A stretch of DNA of 11,655 bases from an uncultured Clostridia bacterium (GTDB lineage Bacteria; Bacillota; Clostridia; Christensenellales; CAG-314), in contig CAKPPA010000024.1 of NCBI GenBank assembly GCA_934177025.1, positions 1-11,655 on the forward strand, written 5' to 3'. The notes under the pieces were generated by a model, which worked only from the letters and a program-made list of their open reading frames with translations, was not told the origin of the DNA and did no database searches. Made by a program: the position numbers and the translations under genes. This document shows, piece by piece, positions 1 through 6,378 of this stretch. Each line of letters starts with the position of its first letter. Position 1 is the first letter of the stretch.

Positions 1-1494
1 GTGCCGGAAGGGTTTGAGTCTTTTCGCGGTGCGGATGCAGTCATTAAAACGACAAAACGGAAACTGATCCCGCAATCGATCAGTACGAATCAGGAAAAAC
101 TCATTGCGTCGATTTCCGAAGCATTCGACAAATGCAACGTTTGCGACGGTATGACGCTTTCCTTCCATCATCACATGCGCAACGGCGACTACGTTTTAAA
201 CATGGTGATGGACGAAGTCAAAAAAAGAGGGTTAAAAAACATCAAAATTGCGGCAAGCTCCATTTTTCCGGCGCATGCACCGCTGTGCGAATTGATTGAG
301 GACGGCACGGTAACGCAAATTTTCACCAACTACATCAGCGGTCCTGTCGCAAAAACGATTTGCGACGGCAAAATGAAGGATTTGTTGGTTATGAACACGC
401 ACGGCGGCCGCGCACGCAGCATCGAAAGCGGCGAACTGCCGATCGACGTTGCATTTTTGGCGGCACCGACTTGCGATAAAAACGGCAATGCCAACGGAAC
501 GGAAGGCGAAAGTGCCTGCGGCGCATTGGGCTATGCGATTCCGGATGCGATGTATGCAAAAAAAGTCGTGCTTGTTACCGATCATCTTGTGGACAAAATG
601 AGCTACACGGAAATCGACGGCAAGTACGTGGACTACGTTGTTCCGGTGGAAAAAATCGGCGACAGTAAGGGAATCGTTTCCGGCACGACGAAAGTCACGA
701 AGGATCCGGTCGGCTTAAAAATCGCTCGGGACACTGCAAAACTTTTGAACGAACTCGGCGTCATTAAAAACGGCGTCAGCATGCAAACGGGCGCAGGCGG
801 AACGTCCTTGGCCGTGGCGGATGAAGTGAAAAAAATCATGGTCAGCCGCAACGTGAAGGGAAGTTTCGCATCCGGCGGTATCACGGGCTATTTCGTGCAA
901 ATGCTGGAAAGCGGCCTGCTGGAATCCTTAAACGACGTGCAGTGCTTCGATTTGGAAGCGGTACGCTCCTATCGCGAAAACAAAGCGCACCATCCAATGT
1001 CCTCCTCGAAATACGGCAATCCGTACGAGGAAGGCGTTGTCGTCAACGATTTGGACTTCGTGATTTTGGGCGCAACGGAAATCGACTTGGATTTCAACGT
1101 CAACGTAACAACGGGTAGCAATGGCTTAATCATCGGCGGCTCCGGCGGCCACAGCGACACGGCTTACGGCGCGGATATCACCGTCATCACTACGGCATTA
1201 ATGAAATCGCGCATGCCGATTATCAAGGAACACGTCACAACGGTTACGACTCCGGGCGAAACGGTGGACGTGTTGGTAACGGAACGCGGCATTGCCATCA
1301 ATCCGAAACGTACGGATTTGTTGGAAAAATTGAAGGACACAAAACTCAACATTATGCCGATCGAAAAGTTGTACGACATTGCCCTTTCCTACACGGGAGT
1401 TCCGAACAAAGTGGAATTTTCCGACAAGGTAGTCGGTGTGGTCGAGTATCGTGACGGAACCATCATCGATTCGATTTATCAATTAAAAAAATAA
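1..1494 (+). CDS. citF: Citrate lyase alpha subunit (citrate CoA-transferase), 5' end probably outside the window
   Basis: This is the alpha subunit of the cytoplasmic citrate lyase complex. It transfers the acyl-carrier-protein thioester from acetyl to citrate, giving citryl-ACP, which the beta subunit CitE then cleaves to oxaloacetate and acetyl-ACP. The 497 visible codons match CitF from the segment DGMTLSFHHH (about residues 49-58) through SGELPIDVAFL, the GALGYAIPDA segment, SMQTGAGGTSLAVADE, FNVNVTTGSNG and the C-terminal VVEYRDGTIIDSIYQLKK. The frame opens with GTG at base 1. Family members usually have about 10-20 more residues before this point, and the first residues here (PEGFESFRGADAV) align with the internal 'IPE...F.GA' stretch of homologues. 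The GTG is therefore probably an internal Val codon and the true start lies upstream. citC follows six bases after the stop. citD and citE are expected just upstream. Recognition is by family sequence memory; the identity is very secure. Confidence 0.96.
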   Translation: MPEGFESFRGADAVIKTTKRKLIPQSISTNQEKLIASISEAFDKCNVCDGMTLSFHHHMRNGDYVLNMVMDEVKKRGLKNIKIAASSIFPAHAPLCELIEDGTVTQIFTNYISGPVAKTICDGKMKDLLVMNTHGGRARSIESGELPIDVAFLAAPTCDKNGNANGTEGESACGALGYAIPDAMYAKKVVLVTDHLVDKMSYTEIDGKYVDYVVPVEKIGDSKGIVSGTTKVTKDPVGLKIARDTAKLLNELGVIKNGVSMQTGAGGTSLAVADEVKKIMVSRNVKGSFASGGITGYFVQMLESGLLESLNDVQCFDLEAVRSYRENKAHHPMSSSKYGNPYEEGVVVNDLDFVILGATEIDLDFNVNVTTGSNGLIIGGSGGHSDTAYGADITVITTALMKSRMPIIKEHVTTVTTPGETVDVLVTERGIAINPKRTDLLEKLKDTKLNIMPIEKLYDIALSYTGVPNKVEFSDKVVGVVEYRDGTIIDSIYQLKK

Positions 1495-1500
1495 TTCGGT

Positions 1501-2490
1501 ATGGAATTACAGTTCAAACAGGCATATTTGCCCAAGGAAAAGGAAAAAGTCCGCGTGTTTTTGCAGCAGCAGGAACTCCGCTACGACAAGGATATCGACT
1601 TCACCGTTTACGCGGAGTACGACGGCGAAGTAGTGGGGACGGTTTCCGTCGCCGGCGATATCATCAAAGCCATGGCGGTGGACGATCGTTTTCGGGGGTG
1701 GAACCTCAGCGGTCAGTTAATGGATCGCGTTTTGGAGTACCTGCGCGGACAACGAATTTACTACTATCGCGTGTTCACGAAGCCGAAAAACAGGGATATT
1801 TTCGAATCCCTGAATTTTAAGGAAATCGTTTGCACCGACACGGTGCTTTTAATGGAAAACGATTCCGTCGAAGGCATTCGCGACTGCTTGGCAAACCTTC
1901 GCGCATCCGTAACGTTGCCGTTGCGGGACGTCGGCGCGATTGTAATGAATTGCAACCCGATGACAAACGGACACAAATACCTCATCGAGTATGCGGCGGC
2001 ACGGCACGAAACGCTGTTGGTGTTCGTCGTGGAGGAGGATCTTTCCGTGTACCCGTTTCGGGATCGGTTCCGTTTGGTCAAGGAAGTTACGGCAGGCATC
2101 CAAAACGTGTGCGTGCTTCCTTCCACGCGGTACGTCATTTCCCGATTGACTTTTCCGACGTATTTTTTAAAGGAAACCTGCAAGGAATCCGAGGAGTACG
2201 CAAAAGTCGATGCGGCGGTGTTCAAAAAATATTTTATGCCGTGTTTTTCCGTTTCCAAACGCTACGTCGGCACCGAACCGACGGACTTGGCTACGGCGGA
2301 GTACAACGAGTGCTTAAAGCGGGAACTTAAGGACGCTTTGGTGGAAGTGGAACGCCTGCGTACGGACGGCACGGTTGTCAGCGCATCGCGCGTGCGGCAA
2401 TTGGCGAGCGAAAAAAATTGGGCGGAACTCGAAAAATTCGTTCCGTTCCAAACGTTGGAATATTTGAAAAACAATGGGAATTTTAAGTGA
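1501..2490 (+). CDS. citC: [Citrate (pro-3S)-lyase] ligase (acetate:SH-citrate lyase ligase)
   Basis: CitC activates citrate lyase by ATP-dependent acetylation of the thiol of the prosthetic group on the acyl carrier protein CitD. The 329-residue protein has the two-domain CitC layout. An N-terminal GNAT-like acetyltransferase fold (about residues 1-118) contains the VVGTVSVAGDIIKAMAVDDRF segment. A nucleotidyltransferase domain follows, with the HxGH-type signature in the form NPMTNGH (residues 152-158) and the C-terminal VVSASRVR (292-299), the equivalent of the ISSTxxR motif that binds the ATP phosphates. Length is slightly below the usual 330-355. The start ATG lies six bases after the citF stop with no recognisable Shine-Dalgarno sequence, so translation probably depends on ribosomes finishing citF. 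The 3' end overlaps the next gene by 17 bases. The position is unusual, because citC normally precedes citDEF rather than following citF. Confidence 0.95.
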   Translation: MELQFKQAYLPKEKEKVRVFLQQQELRYDKDIDFTVYAEYDGEVVGTVSVAGDIIKAMAVDDRFRGWNLSGQLMDRVLEYLRGQRIYYYRVFTKPKNRDIFESLNFKEIVCTDTVLLMENDSVEGIRDCLANLRASVTLPLRDVGAIVMNCNPMTNGHKYLIEYAAARHETLLVFVVEEDLSVYPFRDRFRLVKEVTAGIQNVCVLPSTRYVISRLTFPTYFLKETCKESEEYAKVDAAVFKKYFMPCFSVSKRYVGTEPTDLATAEYNECLKRELKDALVEVERLRTDGTVVSASRVRQLASEKNWAELEKFVPFQTLEYLKNNGNFK

Positions 2491-3754
2491 CAGGGAAAAA
2501 CGTGCCGAACGCATTCGGTGCCTTGCGGAAACTGGGCAAACCGTTTTAAGTATCAAGGCGAATTTGCCGACAGGCTTCAAAAACAGTTTTGAAGCCTGTT
2601 TTCTGCTATCGGTGTTTTTTAGGGAAGTCAAAACAAAACTTGCGTTTACGGCGGAGTACCGCTACGAAAGCGACGACGGCGCGTACGGTTTGCTTTTGAC
2701 GAACGAAAACGGGCTTTCGGTCAAAAACGCCTGCATCGAATTGGAGCGGACGCATCCGCTCGGGCGACTCATCGACTTGGACGTCACCGACAAGCACACC
2801 GATTTTTCCCGTTCGAAAATGAATCTCCCGTTGCGGCAATGTTTACTGTGCGATGCGCCTGCCGTTGTTTGCATGCGCCTGCAAAAGCACACGAGCGAGG
2901 AAGTTTTTCGCGAAGCGCAACGTCGCATCGAGTGCTACTTCGCAACCGAACTGCAACGCATGGTAGCGTCGGCGGCGGCGAAGGAACGTAATTTAAAACA
3001 CAAATTCGGGCTGGTCGAGCCGAATTTTGTCGGTGCACATGCGGATATGACGGCGGAATTTATGGAACGTTCCTTGCAAGGAATTTTGCCTTATTTTTCC
3101 GAAATGTTTTTTTGCGGGTGCAAAGCCCCGTCCTTGTCCGAAGGGTTTTCGCATTGCCGCGCGGTCGGACAAAGTGCCGAGCAGGAAATGTTTCGGCTCA
3201 CCGACGGCACCAACACCTACAAGGGCTTAATTTTTGCGCTTGGGTGCTTGCTGTACTGCTTGGGCTACGGCTGGCGACAAGGGCAAAGGACGGAGGAAGT
3301 TTTCCAAAGTCTTCCAAAAGCGTTAACGGGGCTGGAAACCGAGTTCGCAGGGACGGAAACGGCAGGAAAAAAAGCCCACCGCGAGGGGCTGAAAAGCGCG
3401 CGGGACGAAGCCTTGTGCGGCATGCCCGCGGTGGAGCAAACCTATCGGTTTTTAAAAAATCGCACGGAAAGCGATGCGGTTTTGCGCGAAGGGCTTTTGG
3501 TAGCATTGCGTCATTGCGACGACACGGTGCTGTGGAAACGTTGCAAAACAACGGAAAATTATCGCCGCGTGAAGGGAAAAATCCTTTCCGTTTCGCCGGA
3601 AAACGAGGCGGACGCCCAACGAATGACCGAGGAATGTACGGCAAACGGGTACAGCATCGGCGGTGCGGCGGATATTTTAATTTGCGCCTTGTTTTTAAAG
3701 GATTTCGCACAAAATTTCGACGGAGCAAAACTTTGCGGAAAGGAGGAAAACTAA
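2474..3754 (+). CDS. citXG: CitX-CitG fusion: apo-citrate lyase phosphoribosyl-dephospho-CoA transferase / triphosphoribosyl-dephospho-CoA synthase
   Basis: This bifunctional enzyme (426 residues) makes and installs the citrate lyase prosthetic group. Residues 1 to about 158 are the CitX transferase domain, with the family signature GRLIDLDV (97-104) after ELERTHPL, then the RQCLLC motif (121-126) and the CMRLQKHT stretch. CitX attaches 2'-(5''-phosphoribosyl)-3'-dephospho-CoA to CitD. Residues from about 160 to 426 are CitG, which makes the triphosphoribosyl precursor from ATP and dephospho-CoA. Visible CitG motifs are VGAHADMT (186-193), GTNTYKG (245-251), the LRHCDDTVLWKR segment and the C-terminal GYSIGGAADIL, where most homologues have SPGG. 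Fused CitXG proteins are known, for example in Haemophilus influenzae. The start lies inside citC (17-base overlap) with only a weak ribosome site, which points to translational coupling. The domain assignment is secure; I saw no frameshift. Confidence 0.93.
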   Translation: MGILSDREKRAERIRCLAETGQTVLSIKANLPTGFKNSFEACFLLSVFFREVKTKLAFTAEYRYESDDGAYGLLLTNENGLSVKNACIELERTHPLGRLIDLDVTDKHTDFSRSKMNLPLRQCLLCDAPAVVCMRLQKHTSEEVFREAQRRIECYFATELQRMVASAAAKERNLKHKFGLVEPNFVGAHADMTAEFMERSLQGILPYFSEMFFCGCKAPSLSEGFSHCRAVGQSAEQEMFRLTDGTNTYKGLIFALGCLLYCLGYGWRQGQRTEEVFQSLPKALTGLETEFAGTETAGKKAHREGLKSARDEALCGMPAVEQTYRFLKNRTESDAVLREGLLVALRHCDDTVLWKRCKTTENYRRVKGKILSVSPENEADAQRMTEECTANGYSIGGAADILICALFLKDFAQNFDGAKLCGKEEN

Positions 3755-3755
3755 C

Positions 3756-3923
3756 GTGTTGGATCGATTGGAACTCATGCGGCTCAGCGAAAACAGCGAC
3801 GACGATGCCTACGAATGGAGTGATTTCGATTTGGAGGATCTGTTGCCGAAGCCGGACGCGTTTAAACAAAAGTACAAGGAGTTTTACGACGATATTAAAC
3901 TTTCCATCAAGGAGGATTGGTAG
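3756..3923 (+). CDS. Small acidic protein of unknown function, 55 aa, last gene of the citrate lyase operon
   Basis: I do not recognise this family. The case for a real gene is the perfect Shine-Dalgarno sequence AGGAGG (3741-3746) nine bases before a GTG start that itself lies one base after the citXG stop, and the protein-like composition. A TTG directly after the GTG is in frame and could also serve as the start. The 55 residues fall into an acidic N-terminal half (SENSDDDAYEWSDFDLED, about residues 11-28) and a lysine-rich, probably helical C-terminal half ending KLSIKEDW. There is no signal peptide, membrane segment or Cys/His motif. Net charge is clearly negative. By position it would be co-transcribed with citF-citC-citXG, so a small accessory role for the lyase is conceivable but is only inference from location. 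The final 17 bases are repeated 26 bases downstream. Confidence 0.68.
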   Translation: MLDRLELMRLSENSDDDAYEWSDFDLEDLLPKPDAFKQKYKEFYDDIKLSIKEDW

Positions 3924-3949
3924 GGTACGCCGTCAAGGAGAATTGGTAG
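3907..3949 (+). repeat. Short direct repeat copying the end of the small acidic gene
   Basis: A 17-base unit (tcaaggaggattggtag, 3907-3923), which includes the last codons and stop of the small gene, recurs at 3933-3949 with a single G to A change. The offset is 26 bases. It looks like a local tandem duplication that has since diverged in the spacer. The second copy has no start codon of its own and is not translated in an obvious way. Confidence 0.8.
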
Positions 3950-3950
3950 T

Positions 3951-4033
3951 CAAAAAACAAAAAACGCCGCAATGTAAGGACAAAAACGGCGATTTTCCTT
4001 GAACCGTTACAAAAAACAAAAACGCCGCAATGT
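3951..4033 (+). repeat. Duplicated terminator arm (25 and 24 bp direct repeat)
   Basis: The segment at 3951-3975 (an A-rich run, one C, more A, then acgccgcaatgt) recurs at 4010-4033 with one A fewer. The first copy is followed by a cggcg (3987-3991) that can pair with its cgccg (3965-3969) across a long loop, but only four Ts follow, so it looks like a weak or decayed terminator. The second copy forms the intact terminator. Confidence 0.8.
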
Positions 4034-4047
4034 TTCGGCGTTTTTTT
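4018..4047. terminator. Bidirectional intrinsic terminator between the citrate lyase operon and pdp
   Basis: A 10-bp stem pairs aaaaacgccg (4018-4027) with cggcgttttt (4036-4045) around an 8-base loop, and the T run continues to 4047. On the minus strand the same hairpin is followed by TTTGTTTTTTG, so it can also stop transcription arriving from pdp, whose stop codon is only 12 bases away. The convergent gene arrangement fits a shared terminator. Confidence 0.9.
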
Positions 4048-4058
4048 GTTAAATTTTT

Positions 4059-5396
4059 TCACGAAAGCGGCGGTTTTTCAACGCTATCGTCGGTTTCGTG
4101 TACGGAAACTCCGTTTTCGTCCACAAATGCGTAAAAAAGCGGAAGCGGCTTGGTCGGTCGTGCGGAAAAATGAAACGCATTCGAAAGGAGGTTTTCCGCT
4201 TCGCTTAAGTTTTTGTTCCGGTGATAAATCGTTGCAATGCGTTCGCCTTTTTTCACAAAATCGTTTTGTTCTACTTCCATTTTCAGCCCGACCGACGGAT
4301 CGATTTCGTCTTCGATTTTTTGCCTGCCGCCACCCAAAAGTGCGGCAACCTTCCCAACGGTTTCGGTGTCGATGCGGCTAAGGTATCCGCTCCGTGTTGC
4401 GTAAACGGGTTGCGGAATTCCGATTTCAATTCGTTCGGGATGAAACACAAGGTCGGCATCTCCGCCCTGCAAGGCAACCATTTGTGCAAAACGTTTTTTC
4501 ACTTCGCCGTTTTTCAACAGCGTTTCGATTTTTTGTTCGGCATCGGCAACGTTTGCCCGCATCGCCAACGTGAGTGCAAATAATTTCACTTCGTCCGCAA
4601 GGCGGCTCGGCTTGCCGTCCATGACTTCCAACGCCCCCAAAATTTCCGGAGCGTTGCCGACGTAGCGGCTCAGCGGTTGGGACATATCCGTCACAAAGGC
4701 GCAAACGTCCTTCCCTGCCTTGTTTCCGATGTTCACCATAATTTGCGCCAGTTTTAAGGCATCCTTTTTGGTTTTCATAAATGCGCCGCTCCCGCACTTT
4801 ACGTCAAGGAGCAGGTAGTTTGCCCCTCCGGCAAGTTTTTTACTCATGATGCTCGCCGCAATGAGGGGAATGCTGTCCACCGTTGCGGTTACGTCCCTTA
4901 AGGCGTACATTTTTTTGTCGGCAGGCACAAGTTCCTGCGTTTGGGCACAAATGCAACATCCGGCGTCGCGCAAAATTTCCCGAAATCGTTCGTCGGATAA
5001 ATTCGTTTGCACTCCGCGGATGCTTTCCAACTTGTCCAACGTTCCGCCGGTGTGGCCGAGTCCGCGTCCGCTCAGTTTAGCGGCAGTGAACCCCAAGCAT
5101 GCCAAAAGGGGTGCCAAAACAAGGGTGGTCGTGTCACCGACGCCGCCGGAACTGTGCTTGTCGGCAACAAGGGGAAATTCCGACAGGTCAAGGGTTTTTC
5201 CGCTGTCCTTCATGCATTGCGTCAAAGCAAACGTTTCCTCCTCCGTCATCCCCGCAAAACAAACCGCCATAAAAAAGGCGGACATCTGGTAATCAGGCAC
5301 GCTTCCGTCGGTGTAACCTTTTACAAGGAAGCGAATCTCCTCCCGCGTTAAAATTTGTCGACGTTTCTTTTTTTCGATAATGTCGTAAACCGTCAT
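4059..5396 (-). CDS. pdp: Pyrimidine-nucleoside phosphorylase / thymidine phosphorylase
   Basis: This cytoplasmic enzyme reversibly phosphorolyses thymidine, deoxyuridine and often uridine to the free base and (deoxy)ribose-1-phosphate, the entry step of pyrimidine nucleoside salvage and catabolism. The 445-residue protein carries the phosphate-binding KHSSGGVGD (80-88), the near-perfect family signature SGRGLGHTGGTLDKLESI (from 109), the ALRD...IPLIAASIMSKK active-site segment with the conserved Arg, Ser and Lys, and the C-terminal alpha/beta domain typical of this family. Length fits Bacillus-type Pdp (about 433-440). I chose the ATG at 5396 because GAGGGA lies about seven bases upstream and homologues begin with an equivalent MxxxDII. 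A GTG 15 bases further upstream is less well placed. The gene stands alone, without deoC, deoB or cdd nearby. Pdp versus DeoA substrate range cannot be decided here. Confidence 0.95.
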   Translation of the reverse strand: MTVYDIIEKKKRRQILTREEIRFLVKGYTDGSVPDYQMSAFFMAVCFAGMTEEETFALTQCMKDSGKTLDLSEFPLVADKHSSGGVGDTTTLVLAPLLACLGFTAAKLSGRGLGHTGGTLDKLESIRGVQTNLSDERFREILRDAGCCICAQTQELVPADKKMYALRDVTATVDSIPLIAASIMSKKLAGGANYLLLDVKCGSGAFMKTKKDALKLAQIMVNIGNKAGKDVCAFVTDMSQPLSRYVGNAPEILGALEVMDGKPSRLADEVKLFALTLAMRANVADAEQKIETLLKNGEVKKRFAQMVALQGGDADLVFHPERIEIGIPQPVYATRSGYLSRIDTETVGKVAALLGGGRQKIEDEIDPSVGLKMEVEQNDFVKKGERIATIYHRNKNLSEAENLLSNAFHFSARPTKPLPLFYAFVDENGVSVHETDDSVEKPPLS

Positions 5397-5427
5397 ACTT
5401 TCCCTCAACACTCCGTAGTTTCGTTGC

Positions 5428-5474
5428 GCACGTTGGAAACGTGCAAAGGTAAAACAAAAAGTCCGATGTTTTAC
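5428..5474 (-). promoter_or_regulatory. Two inverted repeats in the pdp leader
   Basis: Two perfect inverted repeats lie between the pdp promoter and its ribosome site. One is a 7-bp stem with a 3-base loop (gcacgtt / aacgtgc, 5428-5444). The other is an 8-bp repeat with a 10-base centre (gtaaaaca / tgttttac, 5449-5474) that begins at about the predicted transcript start. Neither is followed by a T tract on the minus strand, so they are not terminators. They could be repressor operators or mRNA 5' hairpins; the sequence does not say which. Confidence 0.5.
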
Positions 5475-5482
5475 TAAACTTT

Positions 5483-5511
5483 ATTTTATCATATTCCGTT
5501 TGCTTCTTCAA
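5483..5511 (-). promoter_or_regulatory. Promoter of pdp
   Basis: On the minus strand TTGAAG (5511-5506) is followed after 17 bases by TAAAAT (5488-5483), preceded by TGA (an extended -10 of the TGn form). The predicted start is near 5476, giving a leader of about 80 bases. A 5-bp GC hairpin (gggcg-aaa-cgccc, 5513-5525) sits immediately upstream of the -35 box. Confidence 0.7.
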
Positions 5512-5555
5512 GGGGCGAAACGCCCGCCGATGGTAGGGAAAGGAAAGGTTTTTAA

Positions 5556-5700
5556 CGCCAAAAAAAGCAAAAAACAAAACGCAATGACTTAAAAACAAAC
5601 AAAAACGGAAAACAAAACGAAAAAAAACGAACGAAACAACAAAAAACGCAAAAAGGGGAAAAAATCGAAAACCGACAAAAAGGGCGTGTTCGATTTTTGT
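5556..5700. other. A-rich, nearly T-free tract with a 10-bp inverted repeat, between divergent promoters
   Basis: This stretch holds no credible gene. From 5590 to 5687 the plus strand has almost no T (one at 5665 is the only one I see up to 5686) and consists of A runs of 3-8 bases separated by C or CG. Such runs favour intrinsically bent DNA and can act as UP elements. At its right end aaaaatcgaa (5660-5669) is the exact inverted complement of ttcgattttt (5689-5698), with a 19-base centre. That repeat lies about 40 bases upstream of the -35 box of the rightward promoter. Confidence 0.6.
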
Positions 5701-5736
5701 AACGAAAAAGCCGTTCGCACTTATTCAAATTTTCGG

Positions 5737-5765
5737 TTGCAAAGCGAAAAACGAAATGGTATACT
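5737..5765 (+). promoter_or_regulatory. Promoter of the DUF3842 gene, giving a leaderless mRNA
   Basis: TTGCAA (5737-5742), a 17-base spacer and TATACT (5760-5765) form a strong housekeeping-type promoter. With the usual 6-7 bases from -10 box to start, transcription would begin at about 5772, the A of the DUF3842 ATG. No Shine-Dalgarno sequence lies upstream of that ATG, which is consistent with leaderless translation. Confidence 0.75.
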
Positions 5766-5771
5766 AAACGC

Positions 5772-6185
5772 ATGAAAAGGATTTTAATCATCGACGGGCA
5801 GGGCGGCGGAATCGGCAAACTGCTGGTCGAAAAACTGAAAGGAAAAGCCACCGTCATTGCCGCCGGAACGAATGCGTTGGCAACGTCGGCAATGCTGAAA
5901 GCGGGTGCGGATGCCGCCGTCACGGGGGAAAATGCCATTGTGTTCAATTGTCGCGATTGCGACGTCATTGCGGGGCCGATGGGCATTGTGATGGCAAATG
6001 CTTTAATGGGGGAAATCACGCCGAACATGGCGGAAGCGGTTTCGTCCTCCAAGGCAAAAAAAATTTTAATCCCGTCGCTCAAATGTCGAACGGTTGTGGT
6101 GGGTTGCAACGAAAAAGGGCTGAGCGAATGGATTGCGGAAGCCGTGCGTTTGGCGGAAAAGGAACTTGGCTTGACGGAAGCGTAA
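5772..6185 (+). CDS. DUF3842 family protein (unknown function)
   Basis: A 137-residue protein of the clostridial DUF3842 family, recognised by its N-terminal MKRILIIDGQGGGIGKLLVEKL, with the glycine-rich loop at about residues 9-15, as in dinucleotide-binding or Rossmann-like folds. Further conserved-looking segments are AGADAAVTGENAIVFNCRDCDVIAGPMGIV and the IPSLKCRTVVVG strand near the C terminus. There is no signal peptide or membrane segment, so it is cytosolic. Length matches the family. No biochemical role is established that I know of, and the neighbours do not suggest one: it is transcribed alone, divergently from pdp, and is closed by its own terminator. The start is fixed by the family N terminus. 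The promoter spacing makes the message leaderless, which is the main oddity. Confidence 0.88.
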   Translation: MKRILIIDGQGGGIGKLLVEKLKGKATVIAAGTNALATSAMLKAGADAAVTGENAIVFNCRDCDVIAGPMGIVMANALMGEITPNMAEAVSSSKAKKILIPSLKCRTVVVGCNEKGLSEWIAEAVRLAEKELGLTEA

Positions 6186-6204
6186 GTTTTTTATGGTACA
6201 CGTG

Positions 6205-6309
6205 CGGTAGCCGTGCCTGATTTTTTATTACAAAAAAAACACCATTCCCACTGCTCGTTGGCAATTTCAACGGTAGCCGTGCCTAACGATTCATTACAAA
6301 AAACACCTC
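6205..6309 (+). repeat. Imperfect direct repeat of about 39 bp ahead of a terminator
   Basis: The 14-base unit cggtagccgtgcct occurs at 6205-6218 and 6271-6284, and each copy is followed by a similar tail: ...ttattacaaaaaaaacacc to about 6243 and ...ttcattacaaaaaacacc to about 6307. The offset is 66 bases. The tail of the second copy runs directly into the terminator stem. The 193 bases between 6186 and 6378 contain no gene. Confidence 0.75.
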
Positions 6310-6342
6310 AAAAAGGTTTCTTCCTTTTGAGGTGTGTTTTTT
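6304..6342. terminator. Bidirectional intrinsic terminator between DUF3842 and the kinase gene
   Basis: cacctcaaaaagg (6304-6316) pairs with ccttttgaggtg (6323-6334), with one bulged A and a 6-base loop. A T run follows at about 6337-6344. On the minus strand the stem is followed by TTTTTTGTAAT, so it can also end the leftward ECF-kinase operon. Confidence 0.88.
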
Positions 6343-6378
6343 TTGTTAGCGGTGCATTCCTTCCGTCCGTGCCGCTTC

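Noticed and set aside
3198..3869. 223-codon open frame on the minus strand
   Set aside because: Antisense to citXG, very rich in Arg, Pro, Phe and Ser, as expected from the reverse of a GC-rich coding strand; no motif or ribosome site.
3112..4002. 296-codon open frame on the plus strand overlapping citXG and the small gene
   Set aside because: It lies in another frame of the well-supported citXG, has an Arg/Gly/Ser-rich non-protein-like composition, no ribosome site and no recognisable motif.
5397..5411. GTG start five codons upstream of the chosen pdp start
   Set aside because: The GAGGGA ribosome site lies between the two candidates and serves the ATG at 5396, which also fits family N termini.
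5552..6109. 185-codon open frame on the minus strand across the A-rich tract
   Set aside because: Antisense to DUF3842; its second half is a Phe/Cys/Arg low-complexity run created by the A-rich DNA.
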